Source: Roridomyces roridus
Lineage: Eukaryota > Basidiomycota > Agaricomycetes > Agaricales > Mycenaceae
Length of the DNA: 64,000 bases
Direction of reading: 5' to 3'
Assembly (NCBI GenBank): GCA_029378245.1
Contig: JARKIF010000104.1
Location: 1-64,000 of the forward strand
The position numbers and the translations under genes were made by a program. Of the stretch, positions 10,655 through 23,800 are shown piece after piece. The notes beneath the pieces are model-generated. The model saw nothing but the letters and a program-made list of their open reading frames with translations, was not told where the DNA came from and searched no databases. The first letter of the stretch is position 1. Every line of letters starts with the position of its first letter.

Positions 10655-10735
10655 TTATCAGGCGTGGAAGACTGCGGGACGCATTGCCTGATGATGCGCT
10701 GCGTAGGCCCCCGGTTCGAATCCCGGCGTCCGATT
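10655..10735 (+). other. tRNA-like sequence with B box
   Basis: GGTTCGAATCCCGG is a strong T-arm/B-box match followed by CGTCCGA. No matching 5' acceptor strand (TCGGACG) is found at the expected distance, and the T stem has a mismatch. It is best read as a tRNA relic or SINE head, not a functional tRNA. Confidence 0.3.
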
Positions 10736-10863
10736 ACAATGCTATTCTATCCATTTGTTTTTGCACAATCAGAATTCAAAACGAGGTGAGCCCCCAAGTT
10801 TAACACGGAAATCCGGCAATGTCATTCAAAGGAGCACTGAAATTGCACATTCTCCAGCAGCAC

Positions 10864-13056
10864 CTACACCCACCTCCCTTTGACTAGATCCGCACCACGT
10901 TCAGCAATCGCATATGTCCCCGCCTGCGTATGAGCGGTAGGTATCATAGGCTGCATTACAAAAGGGTTGGTTTTCCACAGAAGCGAGCTGGAGGAGGGAC
11001 GCACCATAATGGAAGCATCTATAATGCGAAGCCCGCTCGCGCCCTTGACAAGCAAGTCAGGATTCACCACACCATACGAAGCATCCCTCGCCGACATCGC
11101 CGCCGTCCCCACGATATGCCCCGACGAGCTGGCCGTCGTCTGGATAAACACATCCAACTCATCTGTCGTCAACGTGCCCAAATCGGTCGTCGGAGCGATG
11201 ATATAATCCTTCCACACGGGGGCTTGGACAAATCGGTAGGCTTTAGCGACGGCCTCCCGGGAAAGGGCTAGGTCGACCGGGGAGGCTAGTAAGCCTGGGT
11301 CCACAAGAGGAGGGTCGAATGGATTGTTACTGGCGAGGGTGATGGAGCCGCCTGCGTTATGATCAGAAAGATATTAGGCCGGAGAGGGAGCTGCGCACGG
11401 CTGGTGGGAGTCAACATAAGCAAGCCGAAGGTGATAAAGTGCTCTGGTAGAGGCCCGTTTCCCGTCTAATCCAAACGGTCAGCACAGACACTCCGGGTTC
11501 CGACGAGACTTACAGAAAGGTAGATCTCGATATGAGGCGTCTCCGGACCCGCCGCTGGATCCGTGACATTCTCAAACACAGTCGAATTGGCGTCCACGCG
11601 CGTGAACAAAATATGCGTGACAGGCACATTGGTAAAAGGCCCGGTATGCGACTTGTTCCACTCCGCAAACGCCTCGTTGAACAGGGTGGTATTGTCTTGA
11701 ATGTTGTCTATAGTCTGTGTCGAGTTGACTGACCAGCTGGCAAAGATCATAGGATGGTCTGTCGCGTTTTGTCCGACGCTGGGGAGGTCAAGGACGGTGG
11801 GGATGTCCAGCGCCGAAAGCTTGTGTTTGTCGCCTATGCCAGAGTTCATGAGGATAGTGGGCGTGCCGATTGGCCCCGCGGAGAGAATGATCTCATTTTT
11901 GGCGCTGGCGTTGAAGAGCGTGCCGCCTGAAAGGTCAATCGGATGGGCAGGCGTGCGAGAACAAGTAGATACCTTGTTTGAATTCCACCCCTTCAAAGGA
12001 TACAATTCCACTCTTGGTTTTCGGCCCCACGAGTTTCGATACCTGCGCGTCCAACAAAACATGCAAATTCGGTCGTTGGATGAATTCCGGGCCAAGATAT
12101 GTTCGTGCAGACGAGGATCGCTCGCCCCCTCCGATCGTTGACTGAAACCAACCTAAAAATACTCAATATCGCTTGAAGATGGCAACTCCAAAGACTCACC
12201 CACGCCGAGCGGCTCTCCGGAATTAAAATCCAGGTTGAAGGGAAACTCCTCCGGCAGCTCTCGTGTCGTTTGAATGACCTGGTTCTCGAAAACGGGCCAC
12301 CGCGAGCCGCTGAGGCTCACAAAGTTGATGCCGTGGGTACTGTGAACGGCGGGATTGAACTGGCCGCGTGTATCGTGGTTGCCTGCGGGCGGGACCCATC
12401 GCTCGTTCTACGAAGGGTGAGCTCAATACCAAATCTATCACAGGAACGCACTTTGAAAAAGTAGGGAAGAACGCCGTCCCAGGACCATCCAGAATCGCCT
12501 GTGATGGAGGCCCAGCGATCGTAGTCTTCAGCAGAGCCGCGGGTGTAGACCATGCCATCTGGCGCTCAATCAGCCTTGGTGGAGACAGGAGAGTAGAGTG
12601 AAATTCACTGTGTGCAGTACAACCACCCAGAATCCGAGCTATTGGCAAGATTCATTCACCCGCTCAACGAACGCGAATCGTACTTGCCTCTCGGGTAGGT
12701 TATTGTCCGGTTATCCAATCCTGTCTGGGCAGTCGTGCTGTAGTTCCACTCGAACTGATTTGGTCCGGATAGCAGATTTTCTACGAGAAGGGGGACGATG
12801 GAGATTTCCAAATTGCTCGTGCCGGCTTCGAGTAACAATACAGAGAATTTGGGATTCTCTGTCAGCCGATTTGCGACGACGTTGCCCGCTGCACCCCCTA
12901 CGTTTCGTTAGCACCGTGCATTCCGAGTGAGTGAGAGTAGGGCGCACCACCGACGACGAGGAAGTCGTATTCCAGGTCGGGGAGATCCGCAACACTTTCG
13001 TACAATCTGGCCAAGGACCGTCCGCCGAGGCTGAGGAGAAGGAGAGGAATGAGCAT
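10864..13056 (-). CDS. GMC oxidoreductase, aryl-alcohol-oxidase type, secreted
   Basis: An FAD enzyme that oxidises primary alcohols, typically aryl alcohols, with O2, releasing H2O2 outside the cell. Ten exons give 585 aa: 13056-12948, 12897-12688, 12638-12609, 12558-12452, 12407-12200, 12152-11973, 11926-11514, 11465-11399, 11351-11005 and 10950-10864. The N-terminus [16 protein letters not shown] is a signal peptide. The FAD-binding GGGAAGN is followed by the first GMC signature [21 protein letters not shown]. The second signature is [17 protein letters not shown]. The catalytic pair is His520 (GHIVGTAAM) and His564 (PTAHTQ), with the same 44-residue spacing as His502/His546 of Pleurotus aryl-alcohol oxidase. 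Intron 2 (12687-12639) must use a GC donor (AG|GCAAGT) to restore PRARILGG. The P450 starts about 2.5 kb away on the same strand. Confidence 0.93.
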
Positions 13057-14864
13057 CGCTTCGTCTGCGATCGGGACATAGCCAGGGATATATACGTGCA
13101 GCGCAATTACAGTGGCTGTCGAAGCCTCACGTCGGCGCCCAAGCGGCGCCCTGGGCGCAGAGGTGACGGCATCCAGTACAGTTTACGGGAGGAGCTCCAA
13201 GAATCTGACGGTGGCGGTCGTTTCGGGACCTGTATTTGGAGCTGTTGGGACGCACTGGGAGAGTTTCATGAGTTATGCGCGGTTCGAGAAGCCCAGAAAG
13301 TACACTTACAGACCTCGCCGCGACGGCAACGGCATCTGGTAGGCACACTGGCTCCGAGCGCGGGGAAGGCGGCGGTGAACTTAGTTACTTATATGGCAGA
13401 ATCTTCGCAGGTCCATGAGATGATCACGGACCAGTAGAGAACTGAGAGGCGGCCCGGGGCTTTCTTGAAGCTTGACAGCCTTGGTGTTTGCGGGACTTGT
13501 TGATAGAGTCCATATCGAGAACCCCGACTTGACCCAGAGTGAGAGTGATGCTGACGCATTAAAAGAAGCTTGTGAGCTGGTGCCAGTGGTGGTGGGTTGG
13601 TGGTGGGCCATCGAGACACAGCCACATGCCGTACGACCGCCAAACACGGAGCCACTAAGAGCACAGCCTGCGGATCTCACTGCAGAGACTTTCTCGAATC
13701 TCCTGCCATGAGTTTTCCAGCTGCTTGTCGTCTTCGTCGGCCCAGCCTCTCTTCTCTCGCCTTTTCATCGCTCGATTCGCTACACACTCGACTTTCTTGG
13801 CCCAGCATGGCCTTGAGCTTTCTCCTGCCCTGGAATTGGACCTCGGACACCCACTGGCACAACGAAATGACTCGGAGCCTACGACGACGATTCAACCAAA
13901 AAGCGCCAACGCACACGCAGACAGCAACTCCCTGCTGAGGAACAGTATTCAACACCTGCAATGGATGGGAGGACGCTCTGTTTCCGGGGCTCGTGAATAT
14001 GTCGGGGATACATTGCTTTATGAAATCGACAGTCAAGATCCTCCACACTGGGACGAATAGCCTTCACAGAGTGCCGCCTGTGGTGCGTGAGGTCTCACCC
14101 TTCCCCTTCGCACTTACCTCGGCCATTAATATGCACTCCCGTACCCCATTCTCGTCGAGGAACGTGTCCTTGATCTGTCTCTGTGCGGAATATATATCAC
14201 GCCTCTTCTCTCCGCTGGGACGAACCTCGAGGGTCTATGGCTCTCAATAGCCACGGATGCTACGAATCCGGGCGTGCCCAACTCGTGGGGTCCCCACGCC
14301 CTCGCCTGCGACATCTTTCAAACGCAGCGGTCCCGCCTCGACTTTACTCTCTCTGTCTTGTCGCGCCTGACCCACCTCGAATTGTTTGACCGGAATGTTC
14401 CCTCGCATTTTGTGCCTGGACTTGGCTGTATGCCAGCTCCTAGATGTAGACTCGCATGTACACTGACACGGTGTCGATCTCAACGACCGCCTAGCTGCGT
14501 GCGCGAGCTAAAACAACAAGTGTGAGGCAGTAGGCGGTTGCGAGAGAAAATGTGCAAGTGTTTCACCACGTCCGGCGCCGAACCAGGCAAAATGCAGCGC
14601 TGGCAGGAGGGATAAGACGAATGGGACGGTGACGGAAGCGAAGGCGTGGGCGTATACGTGGACGGAGGCGTAGGTCGAGATCGGAGGCGACGAAGACGAA
14701 AAACTTAGAGCTGATACGAGGGGGAGAACAAGTCTGTGTTGAAAACCTACACAAAAACAGTCTTTTATACATGGTAGAGTAAAGGGTGAGTGTAGATAAA
14801 TCCGAAGCAATGTACAACTTAGCAAAGATGAAAAGCAACCAGGGAAGAGAGTACAACAGAAAAT
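13057..14864. other. Intergenic, no supported gene
   Basis: Upstream region of the GMC oxidoreductase gene and spacer towards the P450. Open frames on both strands are short and composition-driven, and no motif or spliceable model was found. Confidence 0.45.
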
Positions 14865-15180
14865 CGAGGGATGGTGCACGGTGGGACGCCCGATGAGTGC
14901 GTAAGTGCAACCAAAAAGGTAGAATTAGTGGAATAAAACCAAAGAGAGGCAAGGTGTCCGAGGAGTAAGGAGGAGGGGGAGATTGTCGTAGTCGATGAGC
15001 GCAGGGCTGGAGGTGTAGGATCCGAGGGATGGTGCACGGTGGGACGCCCGATGAGTGCGTAAGTGCAACCAAAAAGGTAGAATTAGTGGAATAAAACCAA
15101 AGAGAGGCAAGGTGTCCGAGGAGTAAGGAGGAGGGGGAGATTGTCGTAGTCGATGAGCGCAGGGCTGGAGGTGTAGGATC
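14865..15180. repeat. Exact 158-bp tandem duplication
   Basis: Positions 14865-15022 and 15023-15180 are identical over all 158 bases, head to tail. Absence of any difference implies a very recent duplication or active homogenisation. The unit length is not a multiple of three. It lies downstream of the P450 gene and also generates a long spurious open frame on the minus strand. Confidence 0.95.
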
Positions 15181-15532
15181 GCGGCGACATGGTGGTCGTG
15201 AAGCAAGAGACAACTGCAGCCGTACTGATTGATTTGCACTGTATGCCGGCAGTTTGAACATGCTCCGTGTCGAGCGCGTTGGCGTGCGCGACAACGGCAC
15301 CCAGTATTCATCAGCTACGACTTCATCCCCGATGCTCAGTGTATCGTACGAAACGTGTGCATCTAGGGCTCATGCGTACCCCGCGTAAGCGAAACCTTTC
15401 GCCTTGTCGACTCGATCGGGCGCAAGGATCACGCCTCTCCACTCGCGGTCAGAACTCAACGGTCTTATTGGAAACTCCAGGAAGGAAATACATGCAATCT
15501 CTAGTTTCTGCTCGTTTGTAATAGTAGCCGTC

Positions 15533-17726
15533 TCACACCTTTTCGTCGGCCAAGATCAGGTCAAGGGCCCTCTGGGATCTCGGCTTGATGGAGCACTTGA
15601 AGTGCGAGGGGTGACTGATTGTGCCCGAGGTAACGTCGAGGTCAATGTGCGGGTGCTCGGGGTGACGTCCAATGTTGAACACAGCCAGAGACATTGCCGC
15701 GGTCATCCACACGCTGGCGTCGGCGAGGACTCGGCCTGTTCCATCGTTAGAGTGGTTCGTTGTTTGCCGCCACAATGTTACTTACCAGGGCAGATTCTGC
15801 AATGATGGTAAGTCTAGGTCCGTTGCGCGTGGGGTCAATGCTGACCTTCTCCCAAAACCAAACATCAGGTCCCGTGGATCCATCTCGGGCTGATGTCCCT
15901 CCGTCGCAATGAATCGCTCGGGGTTGAACGTCCAGGGGTTGGTGTACACGCGGGGATCATGCGTCATTTTCCAGATGTTGGTCAAAACCTTTGCAAGCCG
16001 AAATCAGCGTTGAATCCAAGACCGTTGGAGAAAACGAGCAGACCAAGCTTCCCTTGGGAAGAAGGTATCCGTTATGGACATCGTCCGCAACCAACCTGTG
16101 AGGCATGCCTATGACAGATTAATATTTTAATTCTCGTTCTCAACCACAAATACCTGTAGGACCGACGGTGTGCCATCTGTGAACTTCCAATGCCAGTGCA
16201 GTGGTATAAGGCAAGTGCTCTTTGTCAGCAAATCCTGGCAGACGGTCGTTGCCCACAACAGCGTCAATTTCCGCCTGAGCTTTGGCCTGGCAATCGGGAA
16301 ACAAGATCATTGCCTTGAAGAACGCATAAATCGCAGATACAGTCTGTGATGGGTGACCTGAGACGTCTGCAGCAAATGCTCAACAAGGGTAACCATACCG
16401 TGTCGGCACCAGCTATATCGAACGAAGTGAGATATCGATGAAATCGAACAGTACTTGTACTTGCCCGAATGCAGAGACGCAGCAAGCCATTTGACGTCGA
16501 ACTCCTCCCGGGCATCGAGGTTCTTCCCATCCAAAAGACCAGATAGCAAAGAGTGCTGAGCGGTTCCATTGGCCTCAAGATCAGGGTGAGTGTCCATTTC
16601 CCGCGGGAAAGACTCAGCGACCCACCAACTCTTGTTTCACGACCTCGAAGGGTTCATCCGCCATCCGCATGAGAGTTTCCTTGTAGAATTGTGCCGTGTG
16701 CTGGAATCCGGCACCAGGGAACCACGAGGGAACATAGCGTACTTGACATGAATTGTCGACAGGGTTCAAAAGGAGTGAGAGATCGTACGTACGTAGCGGG
16801 ATTGAGTTGACGAGGAAGAGGCCGGGCGCAGTTGCTTGAGCGAACTGTTCCATGGCGGTGTTGGCGAGCGTCACGAAAGCATCCTCTCCTTCGTCCTTGA
16901 CATTGTAACCGTGAGATATACGCAAGATAATGGCGCCCGCGGTTCTGAAACTATTTCAGCAGCAGAATAGACACACGGAGCGGGGAATACAACTTACTTC
17001 CCGATGTGATCTTGAAAGTCCTCGGGGGTTTTGTTTACCCGCTTCAAGAAACGATGGCTTTCGATTTCTACGAGTGGTTCAAAGCTCGCCATGGTGCTTC
17101 TGCTGCCAAAGAGAGAATGGGCAAGGCGACGGAAGTTGCGGAACCGATCCCCATAGGGCATGAGAACGAGGGTATCCTTCCAGCCGATCATCTCCCCACC
17201 CAAAGGCTGGATCACCGACGGGTCAATCAATGAGGAACTGAAATTCAGCATAAGATGCGTACAATGACAGGTCTGTCCGAATAGATGGAGCTCTTCTTGT
17301 CTAGCTGGTAGTCACCCGTGTGAATTATATGTTCAATTCAAGTTCATGGACACAACCTACGAGGTCAAATGCGATCTTGGCGGAGTTGATAATGGTGATC
17401 TGCTGTCCAAGGACATTGACAGAGCACATGTCACCTATACGCGCGCAAAAAGTGAGACAGGGAGATAGAAATAGCGGTATCGACATACCATATTTGTCGC
17501 CCCATTCAGCATATCTGATCCACGCCCTAGTAGTCGAGGTCAGAAGTGTATTGTGTGTGGGAAGAAAAAAAATGGACTTGAAGTTGGGCATGTCCAGAAG
17601 ATTGCCAACGAAGGGCAGCCCCAAAGGGCCCGGCGGAGGAGGTGCCGTTGCGCGGCGGGTTGCCAATTTGTACAGAAGCCCGACACCAAATGTCGCGAGA
17701 GAAATGTCTATCCAAGAAAGAGCCAT
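15533..17726 (-). CDS. Cytochrome P450 monooxygenase
   Basis: A heme-thiolate monooxygenase anchored in the ER by an N-terminal helix (MALSWIDISLATFGVGLLYKL), followed by the proline-rich hinge APPPPGPLGLPFVGN. Fourteen exons give 504 aa. The exon starts are 17726, 17526, 17434, 17304, 17206, 16944, 16741, 16573, 16412, 16343, 16108, 15988, 15796 and 15735. Exons 9 and 13 are only 14 and 11 nt. Motifs in order are the I-helix AGADTT (residues 297-302), K-helix EVHR, FNPERF, and the heme loop FGFGRRICPGR with Cys436 as iron ligand. Intron 8 uses a GC donor; only this choice joins HSAGADT in frame. The protein resembles agaric P450s commonly annotated as O-methylsterigmatocystin oxidoreductase-like, but the substrate cannot be inferred. 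It lies between the GMC oxidase and the adenylate-forming reductase. Confidence 0.94.
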
Positions 17727-20700
17727 TGTGAGCGGCAGAAAATGGACTATCCCCGTGGCAACTTATAGCCAGCCGGAAAGGATGGTGGCTCTCGAGGCGT
17801 TTTGCACACGACCATGAACATCCTCCAAGAATTGACTTGTATCATCGCCGTATGCATTCGAACTTGGGCCGATTTGAATCTAACAAGAATCAGGATGCTG
17901 TTAAGGAAGCCCTCTGGCGTAATAAAGTCCAGGATTAGCACAGAAGTTGAGAGAGGACATGTGGCTCCATTACCGAAGATTACAGATCACAGGTTCAATC
18001 GGAGCTTACACAAATAGAGCCGCTTAGAGGGCCTGGCCTCCGGCTCGAGCTCCGACTCACTCTGACACCTGCCCAACGCCACAAGCCCGCCTAGTTCGAA
18101 GAAGAGACTGCTGTGGAAAAGTCTCTCCACTCGGTGGATTGGTTCAATATGACCCTTTTTGAACTTGTGGAGCAACTGCGATCTCGCATATGGGCCACAG
18201 ACAGTCCATTCAGACCGATCAACAGTGGTTACACGCATACTGGGCAGACTTGCACCTGTAGGTTAAAGTCATTCAGGACTGCGTACGTGGTCTAAGTACT
18301 TACACGGCGCTTGTATCACACTTCTCCCCTGATCCCGAGGCCCCTTCTGTCGAAAGAGCAGCCCGGTTGACTTGAAATCGCATAAGGACCCCACCAGCAC
18401 CGTCAGGAATGAGTATGGCAACACATGTGACAGCATTCTGAGGTCTCCGCGACAGGGGAGTCGGCGCAGGGCCGTCATCGTTGGTTTCGCTGTCGCCCGG
18501 GTTCTAACTTCTAACTTCTCGGTGCTCGATGTTTAACTTGCTCCTGATGCTCTCAGATCTGTGGCATGTGTCTTCGTACTCATTCACAATTGCTGTGAAG
18601 CGTGATAACAGGCTGACAGGAATGCAAGTACAGCGGCGACATAACATGAGCCACTTCACCGAGTCCAGACTCCATGCCCCCACGCGCTCCCGCAGCCATG
18701 GAGGGACCCAGCCGGGCAAGTATGGGTCTCCGGTGTTACCGTGCGGCACTGTTTCCGATTCACATGAGTGCCGTACGTCGGACCCATGCGAGAGCCAGAC
18801 ATATCCGGGGACCACGGAGGAGAAGCGGAGGAGACTCGGAGATGGCGTGGGATGCAAAATGTATATGATTTCCCAAAACTGTGAAGTCACAGTAAGGTTC
18901 CGTCACGGCATAGCCTGCGGTTTCGCGTAACACCGCGGGTGCCTCGCGGGTTGACAAACCCCACGGGTCGTTAGGCCATAAAAAACTACTGCGGGAGGAA
19001 AGGTATGGACAGGTTATTATGTTGCAATTGAGATCACTAGGTGCACTGTGAGCCCGAATCAATCCACAAGGTCCAACTGGAAGACTAACCCCTGAACTAA
19101 ACACGCGGGTGATCATGACCCCGCCGCATACCCGTGAGGAACCTGAGTGACTCAGACGCTAAATGACCCCTTTGGGTCAAGATCGAAATCGAAATTTCAA
19201 ATTTGACGTTGGAAGACCTTGACTTGAATCTCTGTGAGAAAACTGGGACAAAACCCAAACAAAACCTCACATCAAAGTGCTCGATTCTGATGATTTGAGC
19301 ATGTTACATAAGCGATGGCTCTTACAACTTTCACGTGCCATGAATTCACTCGCTCAGTCGCCAACTTACTATGAGTCCTAATGCCGGCCAGTTCTGCTCA
19401 AGTTCTACTCCTATCGCCATTGGCACCGCCAATTGAAGCTGAGCTCCGATTACTTGACTGTCGTTGAATCCGTCTCTTCGTCTTGTACCGGCCGGATCAC
19501 GCCAAAGGAGAGCCCCCAAAAAGGTCCAACCCCTTTGCATGGTTGACATAACTTCTGCGCCACCGGCATATGTACCAGAATCTGACTTGGGGGCTTTCGC
19601 AGACGCAGTGGATCGTGACGTGGGATGTACCCCACTGGAAAGTTGCAGTCTATAGCTGCATCAAGTGGCCTGGTGGCCGGGACCGGGCGGGATGATGTGC
19701 CTGAGAGGTCCATCAGTTGACCCCCGAGCATTGAGACTTCGGAAATTTTGACGATGAGCACTGACCAACTAGTCTGGCTTCACTGCGGGGTGGAGGATGG
19801 GCCTAATCTGATGCAAACCCAGTTGGCAGTGACAGCCTCTATGAATGCCCGCTTTCGGTTCAGCGGATGCACTTGTGGGGAGGGCACAAAGCAACGTCCC
19901 GCAGTATCGCCCGGGAACCGAGGTTGGAAGCATTTTTTTCTAAAAAGGTTTGACTGTGGAGCTAGAATGCAGTAGTCATATTTCTGGCACTGTCCGCGTT
20001 CCATTCAGCTGAAATTGCCACAACAGTTGATTGATCAGTACCTTTGCTTGAGACAGTGTAAGGCTCCACAGTCTGCTAGCTACGGTAAGATTGCTCAAGA
20101 CGTAGACAACCCTTACAAACTGGAACCCACCCCAGACTGGCATTCGGCCCAAAGGTTGACGTGTCTACTCTAACTCTCAGAGAGGCACTAAATTTCGGCA
20201 AAAAGCACGGAATCTTCGTTTGTACGCAATTGTCGTCGTGCCACAATCTCCCCGATTACCGGGCTGGCGCACTCATTCCGCGGTCGTCATCCCGTCGGAA
20301 TCCTCTCAGGTGGTGTGCCCGTATACGTAGTCCCGTCTTAGTATTCGTGGCCAATTTTTCAAATCCTGCATGGCGGCCAGACCTTTGGGAGCCGGAACGT
20401 CCCTAAGTGCCAGCCCAGGGCTGTAGATCTAAATGACCCGAATTCTTTCAAATTGTTTGAACCCCGAACCTCGGTGCCACTTCGACCCCTCCCTTGGCAA
20501 TGGAACCGCACCGTCATCGGGCTTCTGGCCGGTGCGGGCCGACCCCCGAGAGGTGAGGCCACTGAAATACAGTACTAGGCGGGACCAAGGCGGGACGATC
20601 GAGGGATGACGGATTGATTTTTGTCTGGATCAAGTATCAAAAGGTGACAACGGAAAATGCCCCTCACCATTTGCTAAATGCGTCAAATGGATTTCTTGCA

Positions 20701-20816
20701 TTCCCAGGACTCCAAAAAACGAAATTCCTTTCTGGAACAAGATCAAAATCTCTACTACAAGAACACCTGAAGACACTGCAAACAGGGAATACGCCCCAGA
20801 CCCTACCTCGCCTATC
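17727..20816. other. 3-kb intergenic region between divergent cluster genes
   Basis: This separates the P450 (-) from the adenylate-forming reductase (+) and so holds both promoters. No gene model was found. GC-rich palindromic words such as CCGCGGGT and CGCGGGTT occur around 18930-18960. A stretch at about 20455-20560 contains GAACCCCGAACCTCGG, GGAACCGCACCG and GCCGGTGCGG, which belong to the GGTTCGGGG-type repeat seen at 58.5 and 59.1 kb. Confidence 0.5.
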
Positions 20817-23800
20817 ATGCCGTTCGAAACTAGATCATTCATGGCCAGTTTGCGTCCCCCTCTGGATTTGTCCCTCAACATCAGCGAAATAATTTCCTTC
20901 CACATCGTCCACGAGAACAAGGATGCCGCCTATGTGTATGCACACGAAGAGACCGGCCAGGTCACCGAGATCAGTCACTTCGAGCTGGCGAGGGCCGCAC
21001 ACCGTGTCGCACACATCCTTCGACCTGAGAGGCGTGGGCCGGAGGGAGAGATCCTCGGTATCATTGCTCTCACGGATGTGTTCCTCTACCAAGCCATTGT
21101 TGCTGGGTGCATTATTGCCGGGATTATAGTACGTTCAATTCTTGGTCCCAAACTGCACTCGCTCAGGTTGCGCAGCCGTTTCCGATCTCGAACCGTAACT
21201 CGTCTGCGGCGGTACTGCATCTCCTCAAATCCACCAACTCCCACCGTCTGTTGGTGACCAAGAGCTCGCTTGGGCCTCTCTTAGATGGTCTCGTCGATGA
21301 GCTGACGATGCAATACGATCTCTCCATCGAAGAAATTCCCCTGCAAGGCGAGATTTACCCCCACCTCGGCTATGAGACATCTGCGCACGGCTTCATGCCT
21401 TACCCCCGGGCTTACGCACGACCCTCACTCGACGACGTCGCCCTGTATCTGCATTCGAGTGGTATGAACATCCATTGTTGGTTGAAATCATTTGTTAATT
21501 GATGATCAGGCAGCACTGGTTTCCCCAAATCAATTCCGGAATCCCATCGCGGTTTGATCCTTTACCAAGCACTCGATGGCGTCACCCAAACGCGAGAGCT
21601 CTCTCCCCGCCAGAATGTCGGCTTCCTGCCGCCGTTCCACACGATGGGTATCCTCACGCAGTTCTCCAACGTCCTCCTCAACTGTGGCACCGCCTGTATC
21701 TACCCGCCGGCGTCGACGGCGACCGAGTATCGTGTCCCGATAACACCCACGCCGGCGAACGCCCTCGACATCGGTCGCAAGACGGGAGCGACCGGAATTG
21801 TGGCTGTTCCAGCGCTCATCTTGGAGTGGCAGTCGGACGAGGATGTGGCGTATCTCAAAACCCTCAAGCTGCTCGCTTACTCGGGTGGTCCGCTCGCTCA
21901 GCGTGTGGGAGACTACCTCGTCAGTCAGGGATGCCACGTCGTACCAATTTACGGCGGAACGGAGTGTGGGTTGTCTCCTTCCTCCACATAATTGCAAGTG
22001 CTGACGTCTTCTAGTCGGTTCTGCCAATGACGTTGTCAAACCGCCCGAGGAGCACGACCCGTACGAGTGGGCGTGGATCAGGGTCGCTAGTCGTGTCACG
22101 ATTCGTTGGATGCCTCAAGGTGACAATACTTACGAGTGTCAGATTTTGGTGCGTGTCGTCATTCGCCCAAGATGAAGCTGACATCTTCTAGACGTCGGAC
22201 ACGCACAGGCTCGCGGTGGAAAACCTTGGCGACGTAAAGGGGTTTAGCACCCAAGATCTCTTTGAGCGACATCCGACTAAACCCAACTTGTATCGCATGT
22301 ACGTCTTTTCTTTTGTTTCCGCTGCCCCATCTGACGACTATCCAGTGTCGGCCGTCTCGACGATGTGATTATGATGGCCAACGGCGAAAAGACTGTGCCA
22401 GGCCCAATGGAAGACATCCTCATCGCCTCCCCCTATATCAACGGCGTCGTCGTCTTTGGTCGTGGACGGAATCAAACCGGTGTCCTTATCGAACCCCATC
22501 TGCCTTTCGACCCCGCGGACGCAAAGAAATTGGGAGAGTTCCGCAATCTCATATGGTGTGTTTCACTGTCTCCACAATGCATCCAGCTTATCTTTGTATC
22601 AAAGGCCCACCATCGGAGAGGTCAATGCAAGAACCCCGGCCTTTTCGCGGCTCTACAAGGAGATGATCATCGTCACTCAACCAACCAAGCCCATGGTGCG
22701 CGCACCCAAGGGGACTGTGATCAAGAAATCCACCATAGAAGCGTACAAGACCGAGATCGACACACTCTACGAGACGATCGAAGCTGCATCGGCCACGGGC
22801 TCTGACACCGCACCTCCTCCCTCCTGGACTCGCGAGAACCTCGAGCCCTGGCTCGTCGAGCACGCTAGTACCCTGGCGAGCAAGCCTCTCCTCGGAGGCA
22901 CGCACGATATCTTCGAGCAAGGTTTTGACTCTCTCAACTCGACCTTCCTCCGACTCCGCATCATCGGTGCCGTCAACAACGACACGACGCTGGGAGAGGA
23001 CGTCAAGGAGCGCTCCGGCAAGATCCCACAGAACTTTGTGTATATGCATCCGAGCATTACCGACCTTGCGGGAGCTGTGGTCAGGTTGATTGAGGGCGTG
23101 GAGGTGACTGCGGGGCCCGGGGCAGGTGTGGCCGCCATAGAGGCCATGGTGAAGAAGTACAGCGCGGGGTTGGAGGTCGGCATTGGAGAGAAGGCTGCCC
23201 GTGAGACGGGGAGCGGTGCGGTGGTCCTTCTCACGGGCTCGACGGGTGGTTTGGGGTCACACATTCTTGATCTACTCATCCGCTCTCCCGATGTTGCGCA
23301 CGTGTATGCGTATAATCGGCCTGGGCGAGTGCCGATGCTGCAGCGCCAGAAAGAGGCATTGGAGGATCGTGCACTTGATGTGGGTGTGCTAGATTCGGGG
23401 AAACTCGTGTTCCTGGAGGGTGATTCGACCAAGGAGGACTTGGGTTTGAGTACTGATGTCTTGGATGAGGTGCGTTTCTCTCAACTTTCAATTTTTGCGT
23501 CGCTCAGATTTGTGTATAGCTCCGCACGTCGCTCACCGCCATCATCCACAACGCTTGGATGCTCGACTTCAACAAATCCCTATCGTCCTTCGAAGGCCAC
23601 GTTAAGGGCACACGCCATGTGATCGATCTGGCCAGAGATTCCAACTACGCTGTGCGCGTTCTGTTCACGTCGTCCGTGGCGTCTGCCACGGGGTGGGATC
23701 AGAGTAAGGGGGCGTTCCCAGAGGAGGTCCAGCTGGATGCAAGCGTCGCGGTAGGAAGTGGCTATGGAGAGAGCAAGTACGTCGCTGAGCGGGTAGGTGT

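Noticed and set aside
10655..10735. Functional tRNA gene
   Set aside because: Strong B box, but no complementary 5' acceptor strand and a mismatch in the T stem.
14563..15300. Minus-strand open frame of 245 codons
   Set aside because: It spans the exact 158-bp tandem duplication, has low-complexity Pro/Ser/Arg composition, and the repeated DNA is read in different frames in the two units. No motif supports it.
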